This document shows positions 15,989 to 25,695 of a DNA stretch of 64,000 nt, piece by piece (within the stretch, counting starts at the first letter, position 1; the number at the start of each line of letters is the position of its first letter). Source of the stretch: Erysipelotrichaceae bacterium. Its GTDB lineage: Bacteria; Bacillota_I; Bacilli_A; Erysipelotrichales; Erysipelotrichaceae. Below the pieces are notes generated by a model. That model saw nothing but the letters and a program-made list of their open reading frames with translations, was not told where the DNA came from and did not search any database. The stretch spans positions 1 to 64,000 of the forward strand of contig JAFRKA010000008.1 of assembly GCA_017432005.1 (NCBI GenBank), written 5' to 3'. A program made the position numbers and the translations under genes.

Positions 15989-16930
15989 ATGAATAATCCT
16001 TTTCCCTTCTCATTCAATGAGAAACGCTATCATACATTCAATTACTATCTGAAGACCAGATATCATCAGAAAGTAGCCAAAGTCATCCTGGATGGCGGTT
16101 TTACCTGTCCCAACCGTGACGGCAGCAAAGGCAGCGGTGGCTGTATCTTCTGTTCGGAAAAAGGCAGCGGTGATTCCAATCTCGCCGCCAAAGAAGATGT
16201 CATGACCCAGTATTTAAGAAACCGGGAAGTCATGATCCGCAAATGGCCTGACACGCTGTTCATTCCCTATTTTCAGTCATTCACCAATACCTACGGTCCT
16301 TTGGAAAAGATCAGATCGCTCGTCGATCCTTTCGTGAGACTTGATGAAGCTGTGGAGATAGCCATCTCCACCAGATGCGACTGTCTGGAAGATGAAACGA
16401 TCGCCTATCTCGATTCTGTCGCTGCACAAAAGCCGCTGTGGCTGGAACTGGGTCTGCAGACCAGCAATGACCGTGTCGGCGAGATCCTTAACAGACAGTA
16501 TTCTTTTTCCGATCTCGTCTCAGCTTTGGAAAAACTAAAAGATACACATATAAAAGTCTGTATCCACGTCATGAACGGTCTGCCTTTCGAAACGAAAGAA
16601 GATATGCTTAAGACAGTTAAAGATATCGCTCATCTGCCTTTTGACGGGATCAAGATCCACATGCTGCACATCATCAGAAATACCACTTTAGCGAAGATGA
16701 ACGAGATCGAAGCCTATGAACTGATCAGCCGTGATGATTACATCGATCTGGTCGTCAGACAGCTGGAAGAATTAAGACCGGAGGTCATCGTTCAGCGTCT
16801 GACCGGTGATCCGATCAGAGAAGATCTGATCGCTCCGCAATGGCTTTTAAAGAAAGTGACGATCCTCAACGATATCGACAAACGGATGCGTGAGCTGGAT
16901 ACCTGGCAGGGAAAGAATTATGAACAATAA
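15989..16930 (+). CDS. TIGR01212-family radical SAM protein (YtqA-like)
   Basis: 313 residues. The radical SAM cluster is GGFTCPNRDGSKGSGGCIFC (about 32-51), with Cys36, Cys48 and Cys51 in the family-specific CPNRDG-x5-GGCIFC form. This family is often encoded next to a small methyltransferase, as here, and has been linked to tRNA modification, but the reaction of this member is not shown by sequence. A TAAAAT lies nine bases before the ATG with no SD, so the leader is very short. The gene overlaps the next one by 11 bases. Confidence 0.85.
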   Translation: MNNPFPFSFNEKRYHTFNYYLKTRYHQKVAKVILDGGFTCPNRDGSKGSGGCIFCSEKGSGDSNLAAKEDVMTQYLRNREVMIRKWPDTLFIPYFQSFTNTYGPLEKIRSLVDPFVRLDEAVEIAISTRCDCLEDETIAYLDSVAAQKPLWLELGLQTSNDRVGEILNRQYSFSDLVSALEKLKDTHIKVCIHVMNGLPFETKEDMLKTVKDIAHLPFDGIKIHMLHIIRNTTLAKMNEIEAYELISRDDYIDLVVRQLEELRPEVIVQRLTGDPIREDLIAPQWLLKKVTILNDIDKRMRELDTWQGKNYEQ

Positions 16931-17441
16931 TACTTTCGTCCATAAATACATAAAGTCGCTGATCGGTAAAGATGATGTCACAGCGGATCTGACAGCCGGT
17001 AATGGCAATGATACGCTCTTCCTTTCTCAGCTTTCAAAGAAAGTCTATGCCTTTGACATTTCTGCCGAAGCCATTGCCTCCACCAAAGAAAAGATCACTG
17101 GCAGAGATAATGTCATCCTGGTCCATGATTCTCATGCGCAGATCGATCAGTATGTAAAAGAAAAACTCAGACTAGCGATATTCAACTTGGGTTATCTGCC
17201 ACATGGTAAAGAATACAGCGTCACCAGTGGCCCTGAAACACTGATCGCTGTTGAGAAAAGCTACGAACTGCTGGAAAGCGGCGGCTATTTGATAATTACC
17301 TTCTATCTTTCCCATCAGGGCGGCAGAGATGAATACTATCTGCTTCAAGATCATATACAAAAAAATAGGCTTACGATACTGGAAACCTATTCACAGGATA
17401 AAACTGATTCACCCATTACTTATATCATCAGAAAAGACTAA
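16920..17441 (+). CDS. Class I SAM-dependent methyltransferase (YtqB / rRNA-methylase-like)
   Basis: 173 residues of the PF06962 group. SAM-binding motif I is ADLTAGNGNDTLFLS (about residues 21-35), acidic motif II is VYAFDIS, and a FNLGYLPHGK segment near 88-97 resembles the NPPY-type motif of the family. Characterised relatives (MnmM/YtqB) methylate 5-aminomethyl-2-thiouridine in the tRNA wobble position. Start 16920 is chosen over an earlier ATG because AGGGAAAG lies just before it and the fold starts there. It is coupled to the radical SAM gene. Confidence 0.75.
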   Translation: MNNNTFVHKYIKSLIGKDDVTADLTAGNGNDTLFLSQLSKKVYAFDISAEAIASTKEKITGRDNVILVHDSHAQIDQYVKEKLRLAIFNLGYLPHGKEYSVTSGPETLIAVEKSYELLESGGYLIITFYLSHQGGRDEYYLLQDHIQKNRLTILETYSQDKTDSPITYIIRKD

Positions 17442-19072
17442 TCAAGGACATCGATGTACTGACTGTACTTACTGAGGCTGGAAGCAGCGTTCCAGGTAAG
17501 ATAACCGTCATCGACGCCGGCGTTTCTGAGACCTTCGATCTGATCTTTTATGAATTCATCGGTATAGACGATATCATACGGATCAGAGTTCTGAGCCATG
17601 ATCCAGGTACGGCACTTGGCCGGATCGAAAGTATTCTGCTGAGCATAGTTGGTCGCTCTGCCCCAGGCATACATCAGTGCGCCTGGATCGGCCCATGGTG
17701 CCGCGATACCGTAGGCACCGCCGCTGAAATGGTCCGGATAAGGCATTGAGCTTACCGCATCGGCCGCATTGGAGATAGCCGGCCAGAACTGCCCGTAATA
17801 TGATACGAAGCAGGAGAATCTTTCATCGCTGTCACCACTGGTCTCACCGAAGACATCGGCAGATACATAGGCTCCGGCATTGTGCAGGTATTCACTCGCA
17901 TAGCGTAAGAAGTTCGTAACGGCCTGAACTCTTGTTTCGTTGTAGTAATTCTTCAGATCGACGTCTTCCACATCTTCCGGCAGACGCACATAGTCGAACT
18001 GGATCTCATCAAAGCCCATTTCATTTACGGCTTCCAGAGCCAGCGCGACATTATATTCCCACATCTTCCGGGAATAGATGCTTGGCCATTTGACGGAACC
18101 GTAGGTATAAAGCTGACCGTTATAGATCAGGGCTTCATCTTCATTGTCAGCCGCAAAGGCATCATCCTTGAAAGCTGTGATCCTGCCAATGACATAATAT
18201 CCGGCATCCTTCAGTTTCCTGACATTCTCCCTGTAAGTATCATAGCTGTTCGGGATATTCTCGGTTGAAGGTGCGTATTGCCTCATGACTGGTGATTCAT
18301 AGGCCATCTGCGTATCGATATAGCAGTCCTTGATGTCGACGACGAACGCATTGATCCCTTCCGTCTGTTTGGCAAGATCGATATATGAATCGCAGTCTAC
18401 TACAGCTTCCGCATTGATATATAACGCATTGACCTTTTCAGGCATCTGACGGTTCGGGGTGAAGCTCTCACGCGGATAGTAATCGACTGAACGCGGATCG
18501 CCGCCTTCACCGAAAAAGACATCATTGTATACTGATGAATCATATCCGGTATCACTGTATTCCTGAGCGGTATATCTTGAACTGATATAGCCGGTATCAT
18601 TCACCTTGTAATAATCGACAGTGCCGTCTTGAAGAAGTTCATGGTAATCACTGATGACCAGTTCATCTTTCTTTCTGACCCAGCCGCTGATATGGAAATC
18701 ATCAAAAGCCTGCGTAAGCACATGATCTCTTAAGGCATACAGGGTCTTTTCCCTTACACAGTTTCGACGGTCTGCTTCCAGATAATCCTCTTTGACAAGA
18801 TAGACATGGTCGTTATAGACCAGCTGACAGAATTCCTCATCATCGACTTCCATCCGCTTCTTGCGGATATCGACAGCCGTACCTCTTGGCAGTTCAAGCG
18901 TATTGCCGTCCTTATCACTGACCGTAACTGTTCTTTCTGCTGAAGCCAGATAATACGGATCAGTCATCTTGTTCTGCTTATCGAGATATATCAGTGTAAA
19001 AAGCCCTGCCAGTGCCAGAATGATCAGCACGATCAGAACGATAATAAGTCTTCCTGTCGTTTTTCTTTTCAT
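17438..19072 (-). CDS. Membrane-anchored putative glycoside hydrolase (DUF4015 / GH13-like TIM barrel)
   Basis: 544 residues: basic N-terminus and one membrane anchor (about 8-29), an SH3-like beta region (about 45-95), then a long C-terminal TIM-barrel domain of the DUF4015 family (about 225-540). Typical segments are NALYINAEAV, FVVDIKD, GYYVIGRITAFKD, FDEIQFDYVRLP, VSADVFGE and a final DGYLTWNA. The family is predicted to act on cell-surface or exopolysaccharide glycans, with no confirmed substrate here. The gene ends four bases inside the convergent methyltransferase gene. Its mRNA looks leaderless (TAAAAT six bases before ATG). Confidence 0.75.
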   Translation of the reverse strand: MKRKTTGRLIIVLIVLIILALAGLFTLIYLDKQNKMTDPYYLASAERTVTVSDKDGNTLELPRGTAVDIRKKRMEVDDEEFCQLVYNDHVYLVKEDYLEADRRNCVREKTLYALRDHVLTQAFDDFHISGWVRKKDELVISDYHELLQDGTVDYYKVNDTGYISSRYTAQEYSDTGYDSSVYNDVFFGEGGDPRSVDYYPRESFTPNRQMPEKVNALYINAEAVVDCDSYIDLAKQTEGINAFVVDIKDCYIDTQMAYESPVMRQYAPSTENIPNSYDTYRENVRKLKDAGYYVIGRITAFKDDAFAADNEDEALIYNGQLYTYGSVKWPSIYSRKMWEYNVALALEAVNEMGFDEIQFDYVRLPEDVEDVDLKNYYNETRVQAVTNFLRYASEYLHNAGAYVSADVFGETSGDSDERFSCFVSYYGQFWPAISNAADAVSSMPYPDHFSGGAYGIAAPWADPGALMYAWGRATNYAQQNTFDPAKCRTWIMAQNSDPYDIVYTDEFIKDQIEGLRNAGVDDGYLTWNAASSLSKYSQYIDVLD

Positions 19073-19078
19073 AAGTAA

Positions 19079-19084
19079 ATTTTA
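19079..19084 (-). promoter_or_regulatory. -10 box of a predicted leaderless promoter
   Basis: TAAAAT on the minus strand ends six bases before the ATG at 19072, interleaved with the promoter of the divergent gene at 19110. Confidence 0.5.
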
Positions 19085-19097
19085 CCACATGGAAGTA

Positions 19098-19103
19098 TAT
19101 AAT
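19098..19103 (+). promoter_or_regulatory. -10 box of a predicted leaderless promoter
   Basis: Consensus TATAAT ends six bases before the GTG at 19110, with no SD site in between. Confidence 0.55.
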
Positions 19104-19109
19104 TAGAGT

Positions 19110-19937
19110 GTGATAAAAAGAATCGTCATCATTGTCCTGTGTCTGATCACTGTGATCACTGTTTCCTGGCATAACGCGACGCAAGTGAATCCGAAACAGC
19201 TGAATATCCGGGAGGAAAAGATCGTTTCCGGGAAGATCGATGAAGACCTGGACGGTCTTCTGATATCCTGTTTCTCGGATCTTTACTATGGAGAATTCAT
19301 TGATAAATCATTCATGGATGATGTGATTAACAAGATCTCCTCCTTTAAACCGGATGTCATCATCTTCGGCGGCGATCTGTTCCCTGCATCTTTTACGGAA
19401 GGACAATATGAAGAACTGAAACAGTGCCTGTCTCAGCTGAAAGCACGCTATGGCAAATATGCCGTTCTGGGTGATTCTGATCACGGCAGTAAAGATAAAA
19501 GCACAGCACTTCTGGAAGAATGCGGATTCAGGATCCTGAACAACGAGAAGAAACAGATCAATATAGATATAAACAGCAGTTTCGATCTCGTCGGCATCGA
19601 TTCCCTGATCGGCGGTGATCCTGATGTTGCTTCATCTTTCTCGACAGTCGATCCTGCGACTTTCACTCTGGCTGTGACACACTGTCCCGATCTTTTCGAT
19701 CAGACAGAAGGCTACAGCTGTGACTACATGTTTGCGGGACATTCAAGAGGCGGACAGATCTATCTGCCACTGATCAATATCTTCTTCAGGGAAGCAGGCT
19801 GTGAGAAATACTATCACGGCAAAACCAACAGAAACGGTTCAACGCTGGATATCACCAACGGTGTCGGCAGGCATAATAAAGATGCCCGCCTGCTGGCAGA
19901 TGCCGAGATCGTCCTATATACACTTAAAGCACAATAA
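19110..19937 (+). CDS. Metallophosphoesterase-like membrane protein with degenerate metal site
   Basis: 275 residues starting at GTG: one N-terminal membrane anchor (about 3-20), then a calcineurin-like phosphoesterase fold exposed outside. The usual motifs are recognisable but altered: SDLH is SDLY (Tyr59), GNHD is GDSD (residues 121-124), and GHTHGGQ is GHSRGGQ (Arg213). GGDL (87-90), THCPD (His191) and His211 remain. Three of the usual ligands are lost, so normal two-metal catalysis is doubtful. The closest family is the YkuE/YaeI-like membrane phosphoesterases. Promoter and start look leaderless. Confidence 0.7.
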   Translation: MIKRIVIIVLCLITVITVSWHNATQVNPKQLNIREEKIVSGKIDEDLDGLLISCFSDLYYGEFIDKSFMDDVINKISSFKPDVIIFGGDLFPASFTEGQYEELKQCLSQLKARYGKYAVLGDSDHGSKDKSTALLEECGFRILNNEKKQINIDINSSFDLVGIDSLIGGDPDVASSFSTVDPATFTLAVTHCPDLFDQTEGYSCDYMFAGHSRGGQIYLPLINIFFREAGCEKYYHGKTNRNGSTLDITNGVGRHNKDARLLADAEIVLYTLKAQ

Positions 19938-19947
19938 TATGCACACT

Positions 19948-20181
19948 TCAATTGAAGATGTGCAGTATCATAAAACCCCGAAAACCATAATCCGCTAAAG
20001 GAACATTTCGATCCAGAAAGATCTTTTTGAGCGGATCATAGACCCTCACATCATCAAGATCTTCCTCAGTCATATCTTTCAGCATCGCAAAATTATCATT
20101 GAAACTCAGTCTTTCATCGAGCCATACTTCGATTATCCTGCCGTTTCTGACCATCTTCAGTCTCATCAGGATCCTGTACAT
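19948..20181 (-). CDS. YukD/EsaB-like small protein of the type VII secretion locus
   Basis: 77 residues, predicted ubiquitin-like beta-grasp: an N-terminal hairpin (YRILMRLKMVRNGRIIEVWL), a helix region and a final strand ending in FMILHIF. Length, position after essC and the overall pattern fit YukD/EsaB, a cytoplasmic component of T7SSb. No residue signature proves it. ATG 20181 is chosen because AAGGAG lies eight bases upstream; the GTG at 20184 is also possible. The start region overlaps the 3' end of essC by 68 bases in another frame. Confidence 0.55.
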   Translation of the reverse strand: MYRILMRLKMVRNGRIIEVWLDERLSFNDNFAMLKDMTEEDLDDVRVYDPLKKIFLDRNVPLADYGFRGFMILHIFN

Positions 20182-23100
20182 CACCTAAACTCCTTAACAA
20201 TATCTTTCTGCTTCTGCAGACATAGACCGCTTCATCATCATTCAGATCATCTTTGTATTCACACATGAAAAGCCTTTGAGCAAAGATCCCCGGACCAAGC
20301 CACAGCAGTTTCTTCTTCGATCTGTCATTAAGCGCATGATCATAGATACAGAACTCCAGTCTGTCGCCATAAGCCTTCCGGTATCTTTCCAGAAGCTCGT
20401 CATCAAAAGAGATGACCGGTATCTTTTCACAGGTATAGACCTCTTCCCTGTTTTCCGGATCGAAACCGAGAAGACATCTTTCATTATCCGCTTTCGGTAA
20501 GACCGGATCCGGTATTCTTTTGATCAGCCCCTGTATCCTTCTTTCTTCGCTTTCAAATCCTTCGATGTCGACCGGAATGAAACAGACAGGTTCTTCGTCA
20601 TAGCAGAAACTGTCACCTTTGTAGGCACAGCGGGCTGTAAAAAAGAAATTAAGATCACTCATCTCACTGATCCTTATCATCAGCCTGTTTCTGAAAGCAT
20701 TTATCAGCTTGAAATTCAGCTGGATCCCGGTAGTAAGAGCGATCACGCTGTAGACTGCCTTCTCGCTTCTTCTTAAGAGCTTATAGATATATTCACTGTA
20801 GCTGTCATTATAGGAAAGCAGACAGCTCAGATCTTCGATCAGAAGCGTCACTTCATGATCCTGCTTAAGCAGCAGTCTGAAAAGATAGATAATATCTTCT
20901 TCATCTTCATAACGCAGCGTATCGCTTATCACTTCATTTTCATAAGATCGTGAAGCGATCAGGATACACTGCCTGCCATTTTCTTTAAGAGTATTGAGGA
21001 CCATATTCATCTCATTCCTTCTTGAGGAAGAGATAAGGATGTTCTGATCGATCGCATATTCCAGTTTCTTTTTTCGATTGCGGATATAATCATCGATCTG
21101 ACCGAAGAGAATAAATCCTTTTCGCACATTATCCTTTCTGTTCAACGGTTCAGGTGAGAGAAAATCAAGTTTCTCTGCTTCGATCTTCAGTTCATGAGTG
21201 ATTTCCAGGATCCTGGCGGTAAAATATGCTGCCTGGGTAGTGACGGTCTGTCTCTGTTCGGTATTTTTCTTCAGCACATTCAGTGTATTATCTAAGACAG
21301 CCGTTTCGTACGGATCATGACCGGAGATATCGCTCTTGGCATAGAAGCTCTGTGCTCTGATGATATTTTCATCTACTTTGAGCATGAACATGCCCGGTCT
21401 TTTCAGATAGGCAGCCTCTTTGTTGCGCAAGATATCCACGGAATCCTTCTCTTCAAAGACCTTCAGTGCGATCTTGAAACGGGAATTGGACCAGATCTCA
21501 TCATCGATATTGCCTGACGGCTTCTGTGTTGCCAGGATCAGATGGATGCCCAGACTTCTTCCGATACGGGAAACAGAGATCAGTTCTCTGATCTCTTCCG
21601 GATTCTGTTTCTTCAGTTCCGCAAATTCGTCGACAACGATCAAAAGATGAGCCAGCAGTTTCTGATCATGACTTTCAGGATCGCTGTTGAGATAATCATC
21701 GAGATCCATGATCGAGATACCGGTCTTCTCGCTCAACCGATGAAACAGCAGTTGTCTTCTCTTACACTCATTGTTCAGAGCGATGATCAGCCTTTCGAAA
21801 CTGTTGTTTTCCAGATTGGATACTGAGGCAATGATGTGCGGCATAACAGCGCCATTACTGCTTAAAGATTCCCTGATGCCTCCGCCCTTGTAGTCGATGA
21901 GGACGATATTCAGGTATTCAGGTGAATAGCGGATACACAGCGACAGCAGCATCGAGATGATCAGTTCTGATTTACCCGACCCGGTCGATCCGCCGATCAG
22001 TCCGTGAGGACCTTGTGCACTTTCGTGAAGATCGAAGCCGAGGATCTCGCCTTCGCTCATTGCGAAGTCCGCTTTCAGATGAAAGTGTCTGGCTTTATAG
22101 CTTGCGACAATATCGAAATCCTGATAAAGATCTCTGAAATCGAGAGTCTTCTTCTTTTCATTGAGCTGTCCATACCTGCCCAGGCGGAAGAAACATCTCC
22201 TGAAATCCGGGTCTTCTTCCACATAGTTGAATTCTTTCGGTCCGTCTTTATACATCAGGGCTTTGGAACTCAGGTATTCAATAAAACATGAACTCTCCTT
22301 GCGGATCTCAGCCCGCTCAGCCGTAAAGAAGATGACAAAGATGTTTGGATTGGTAAAGACATGTTCACTCTTTTCCAGCATCAGCAGGACCAGGGGCTTT
22401 TCTAATTTACGCTGATCGAGCTCCTGCAGCTGTCTGACGCTATTTAATGTGAAGCGCCGTCCGTTATCAAAAAGATGCGGAAGATTATAGAAACTGTCTA
22501 TGACCTGATCTTCTCTGGTATATACCGCCAGCATCAGATCATCGTAATGATGTTTATAAGCCAGTTCCAGCAGAAAACGTCTAAAGAAATACAGACGGTC
22601 TGAAGCCCGGGAGATGATCGTGACGACTCTGTTCTCTTTCAGATCGATCAGTAAAGGAATATTTTCAATGAATGAAAGTCTGTGTCTTATCCTTTCCAGG
22701 ACTGTGTCTATCTGTTTCTCACTTTCCTCATAGGGAAAATCAAGCGATATCGTATGATGTCCCAGTGAGATACACATGAAATCCGGATCATTAGGATGAA
22801 GATAGAACGGTTCCTCCTTCAGTTTCAGCGGATTGAAACAGTGACTTTCAAACGACTCGGTAAATTCATCGATCCTTTGTTCAAGATCGCTCTCATATTC
22901 TGAAAGATATTCCAGATATTCATTGATATGTCGCTCATTGTTTTTTCTGAATCTTCTGTTATCGGCAAGATGAAATATGAGTGGCAGAAAGACGCCGCAC
23001 AGGATCATGGCAAACGGTGAAAGCAGATAAGTCAGAGCGCTGATACTGCTTCGCCCATAGGAAAGATTCGTCCAGTAAGTGATGACGGCCGAGCCAAGCA

Positions 23101-23800
23101 TCGTCATCGACATGATCGAGTTGGGCAGAATCGTCTTCAGCAGTCCTTTATTCCTCTCATCTCTGAGCGGTTCAAATTTCTTCAGCTGTGCAAGTTCCAG
23201 TTCCTTCATCTCTTCGCTGATCAGATTCCTGACGACCACATTCTGCGCAGCATATCGGAACTTCCTCTCATCAGGATGGTATTCTTTCAATCTGATCTCA
23301 CAAGCGAAACGGTTGATATACAGGAAGTCTTCATAATAGATGAAACGGAATCCCAGGTATTCGACCAGTGCACCCTGTGGCAGTGGAAATCCGTCATATT
23401 TCCGGCCGTTGACCGAAATATTGAAATTGGTCCCCAAGATCCCGTCTTTCAGATACAGATAATGTTCTTTCAAAAACGGATCTTTGCATATCACATCGGC
23501 TTTCGCTGAAGCAGCGATGATGAAGTTCCGGTTCTCATAGAAGCCATATTCATCAAGTCCTTCATCATTTTCGTAAACATAGATCTCAAGTTCGTAGTAT
23601 CTCTCATCAGTCCTGACAATATATTTCTTCTTTTCCAGACGGCAGACCTTTGACTGATCAGCAAAACAAAGACCGTCTGACAGAGAGATATACCAGAGAG
23701 AATTATGAGGATAGATCCTGATCCCTTTATAGTTAAATGGTTCATTGTTTTTCGTATCAAAGCGAATGAGCGCTCTTCTGTCTTTTATCAGTCCCAGCAT
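20114..23800 (-). CDS. essC: Type VII secretion ATPase EssC-like, single intact ATPase domain
   Basis: 1228 residues. An FHA-like N-terminal region (about 1-180) precedes two membrane helices (about 228-245 and 255-278), a linker and an FtsK/SpoIIIE ATPase domain with Walker A GGSTGSGKSE (603-612), Walker B LLIVVDEF (719-726) and LILATQKP (754-761). A second ATPase-like domain (about 895-1060) has SSSRRNE where a P-loop would be, and a short remnant follows. EssC of T7SSb usually has about 1480 residues and three ATPase modules; here only the first is intact. It drives export of WXG100 substrates. The ATG overlaps the stop of the lipoprotein gene by one base. Confidence 0.85.
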   Translation of the reverse strand: MLGLIKDRRALIRFDTKNNEPFNYKGIRIYPHNSLWYISLSDGLCFADQSKVCRLEKKKYIVRTDERYYELEIYVYENDEGLDEYGFYENRNFIIAASAKADVICKDPFLKEHYLYLKDGILGTNFNISVNGRKYDGFPLPQGALVEYLGFRFIYYEDFLYINRFACEIRLKEYHPDERKFRYAAQNVVVRNLISEEMKELELAQLKKFEPLRDERNKGLLKTILPNSIMSMTMLGSAVITYWTNLSYGRSSISALTYLLSPFAMILCGVFLPLIFHLADNRRFRKNNERHINEYLEYLSEYESDLEQRIDEFTESFESHCFNPLKLKEEPFYLHPNDPDFMCISLGHHTISLDFPYEESEKQIDTVLERIRHRLSFIENIPLLIDLKENRVVTIISRASDRLYFFRRFLLELAYKHHYDDLMLAVYTREDQVIDSFYNLPHLFDNGRRFTLNSVRQLQELDQRKLEKPLVLLMLEKSEHVFTNPNIFVIFFTAERAEIRKESSCFIEYLSSKALMYKDGPKEFNYVEEDPDFRRCFFRLGRYGQLNEKKKTLDFRDLYQDFDIVASYKARHFHLKADFAMSEGEILGFDLHESAQGPHGLIGGSTGSGKSELIISMLLSLCIRYSPEYLNIVLIDYKGGGIRESLSSNGAVMPHIIASVSNLENNSFERLIIALNNECKRRQLLFHRLSEKTGISIMDLDDYLNSDPESHDQKLLAHLLIVVDEFAELKKQNPEEIRELISVSRIGRSLGIHLILATQKPSGNIDDEIWSNSRFKIALKVFEEKDSVDILRNKEAAYLKRPGMFMLKVDENIIRAQSFYAKSDISGHDPYETAVLDNTLNVLKKNTEQRQTVTTQAAYFTARILEITHELKIEAEKLDFLSPEPLNRKDNVRKGFILFGQIDDYIRNRKKKLEYAIDQNILISSSRRNEMNMVLNTLKENGRQCILIASRSYENEVISDTLRYEDEEDIIYLFRLLLKQDHEVTLLIEDLSCLLSYNDSYSEYIYKLLRRSEKAVYSVIALTTGIQLNFKLINAFRNRLMIRISEMSDLNFFFTARCAYKGDSFCYDEEPVCFIPVDIEGFESEERRIQGLIKRIPDPVLPKADNERCLLGFDPENREEVYTCEKIPVISFDDELLERYRKAYGDRLEFCIYDHALNDRSKKKLLWLGPGIFAQRLFMCEYKDDLNDDEAVYVCRSRKILLRSLGDVQDPDETEDGQKRQDNRSMAR

Positions 23801-25695
23801 CAGCCGGTACTCACCAGGATGTTCACATAGGATTCATATTTGCCGTCAGTTGTGGCGACTTTGATCCTTGCGCTTCCCGGAGTCAGTGCTTTTACTAGAC
23901 CGTCAGCACTCACTTCCGCGATGGAACTCTCACTGCTGGAATAAATAAGACCTGCTTCACTGTAATCTTGCGGCAGAGCCTTGACGAATATCTGATAGGT
24001 CTCGCCTTCTTTCAGCACCTCCGCATATGAATCAAGAACGATCCGATTGGAGACGACATTATCCATCGTCTTGACGGCTTCTCTGTTTTTTCTGGTACAG
24101 CTTTTCACAAAATGACCGTCTTCGATATGATGCAGATTGCCGAAGACCTGATTGTCATCATCTAGGATATGAAAAGTCTTGGTGAAACCTAGCTTGGACA
24201 TCTTGGTCTTGGATGTATTGATGATCAGATCCAGCATCCAGTAGAACGAGACATCACCGCAGATCTTCACATCAGGATTTTCTTGTGAGATCTCTTCCAG
24301 TGTCGAATAGGCAATATCGGTGGCAGAAGAGGACATATTGCCGTCCTCATCGTACAGATGCATTGTCGTCTTGACGACGCCCCTGATTCCGCCGTCTGTC
24401 TCTACATCAGCCAGTCTGAAAGTTGCCGCTTCCAGAGCCATATTCAGTCCGACGGCCGCCTTGGCCGAAGCCTGCAGAATCGCATCATAATCATGCGAAT
24501 TATCGTTGATGAAGCGGATATGACCGTTCTTGGTCTCAAAACCCAGAGCGTTAGAATTGTATAACTGCAGTTCCGTCTTGCCCGATACATACAGTTTGAG
24601 AACGACATTGAGATTTAAGAAAGCCGTTGGAACATTGGGGATCGGCGTTCTGATCTGACAGATCGGAAGGGTCGCTTCTACTTCATCACTGGCCGGTTCG
24701 ACTATCGATCTGAGTAATGATGCGAACGTTGAGGAATCCAGATCCCTGAATTTAAGATGGTAGTTCCCGTACTTGCCGGTCGAACAGCCTACCTTCTCGG
24801 TCGAATTGAAGGAGATCCTGAAGAAACAGTTCTTGAGATCATCTTCCTTATAGGTCCATTTGAAAGTCGGTTTCACATTGTTGATGCTCAGATCGCCATA
24901 GACATTCATCCCGTTGACTTCCTTGGACACATGGACATCGACACCGGAGCGGTTGAGCGTGTAGGAGATCCTGAACCCGTCCGTATTGAAAACATGATTA
25001 TTATTCTGCGAAAGCAGTGTATAGTTTTCATTCACATAGGCGATATCATCTGATTCTTCACCATAGGGAATGACTTCCGCCTGCGTAAAATCGATGTCGT
25101 ATGTATCAGACAGATCGAAGTAAGTGAATACCTCCTCAAATTCAGCCGGACGGCAGACACAGCCTTCATCGCTTACTTCAGTGACGATAAGATACTCACC
25201 GTCCGCAAACAGCAGATCTCCTGCGTACAGTACATCATCTTCACTCTTTAATTCTCTGGTATAGATCGCCGTGAAATTCTCCTCATACTCACGGCTGTTT
25301 ATATGATCAACAGCTTCCTTTATCACTTTGGAAGCATCTTCTTTTTCAATCGTTTTCTTATTGCGGATACTTTCATCGACTTTACCTTCTGCGATCAGGG
25401 TATCCAGCCCCTTTTCATCATCCATCAGTCTGGAGACAGTAGTCTTCAGATAATCATAGGACAGCTTCTCATCATCGAGTGCCTTGTCCCCATCTTCGAC
25501 GATGCCCCAGTCTTTCAGTTCATCAAGTTTATCTCTGTATTCTTCTCCTGTTCCTATGCCGCTGACTTCAGACAGATCATTAAGATAATCTGCTGTTGAA
25601 TATGAAGGAGCACCTGCTTTGCAGGCGGTGCAAGCAACAAGTAATAAAAAGCCCGCAAAGCAGATACCGATCTTTTCAGTTAAAACTCGAAGCAT
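23800..25695 (-). CDS. T7SS-linked lipoprotein with C-terminal BIG2 (bacterial Ig-like) domain
   Basis: 631 residues. The signal peptide ends in a lipobox, LLLVAC-TAC, so the protein is likely anchored to the outer face of the membrane. The middle (about 40-550) is a large domain I do not recognise. The C-terminal 85 residues form a BIG2-type Ig fold (VLKEGETYQIFVKALP, SSSESSIAEVSADGLVKALTPGSARIKV). ATG 25695 is chosen because a signal peptide starts there; earlier in-frame codons lie inside the WXG100 gene. It is placed between the WXG100 substrates and essC, so a part in secretion or an extracellular effector role is inferred. Confidence 0.65.
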   Translation of the reverse strand: MLRVLTEKIGICFAGFLLLVACTACKAGAPSYSTADYLNDLSEVSGIGTGEEYRDKLDELKDWGIVEDGDKALDDEKLSYDYLKTTVSRLMDDEKGLDTLIAEGKVDESIRNKKTIEKEDASKVIKEAVDHINSREYEENFTAIYTRELKSEDDVLYAGDLLFADGEYLIVTEVSDEGCVCRPAEFEEVFTYFDLSDTYDIDFTQAEVIPYGEESDDIAYVNENYTLLSQNNNHVFNTDGFRISYTLNRSGVDVHVSKEVNGMNVYGDLSINNVKPTFKWTYKEDDLKNCFFRISFNSTEKVGCSTGKYGNYHLKFRDLDSSTFASLLRSIVEPASDEVEATLPICQIRTPIPNVPTAFLNLNVVLKLYVSGKTELQLYNSNALGFETKNGHIRFINDNSHDYDAILQASAKAAVGLNMALEAATFRLADVETDGGIRGVVKTTMHLYDEDGNMSSSATDIAYSTLEEISQENPDVKICGDVSFYWMLDLIINTSKTKMSKLGFTKTFHILDDDNQVFGNLHHIEDGHFVKSCTRKNREAVKTMDNVVSNRIVLDSYAEVLKEGETYQIFVKALPQDYSEAGLIYSSSESSIAEVSADGLVKALTPGSARIKVATTDGKYESYVNILVSTG

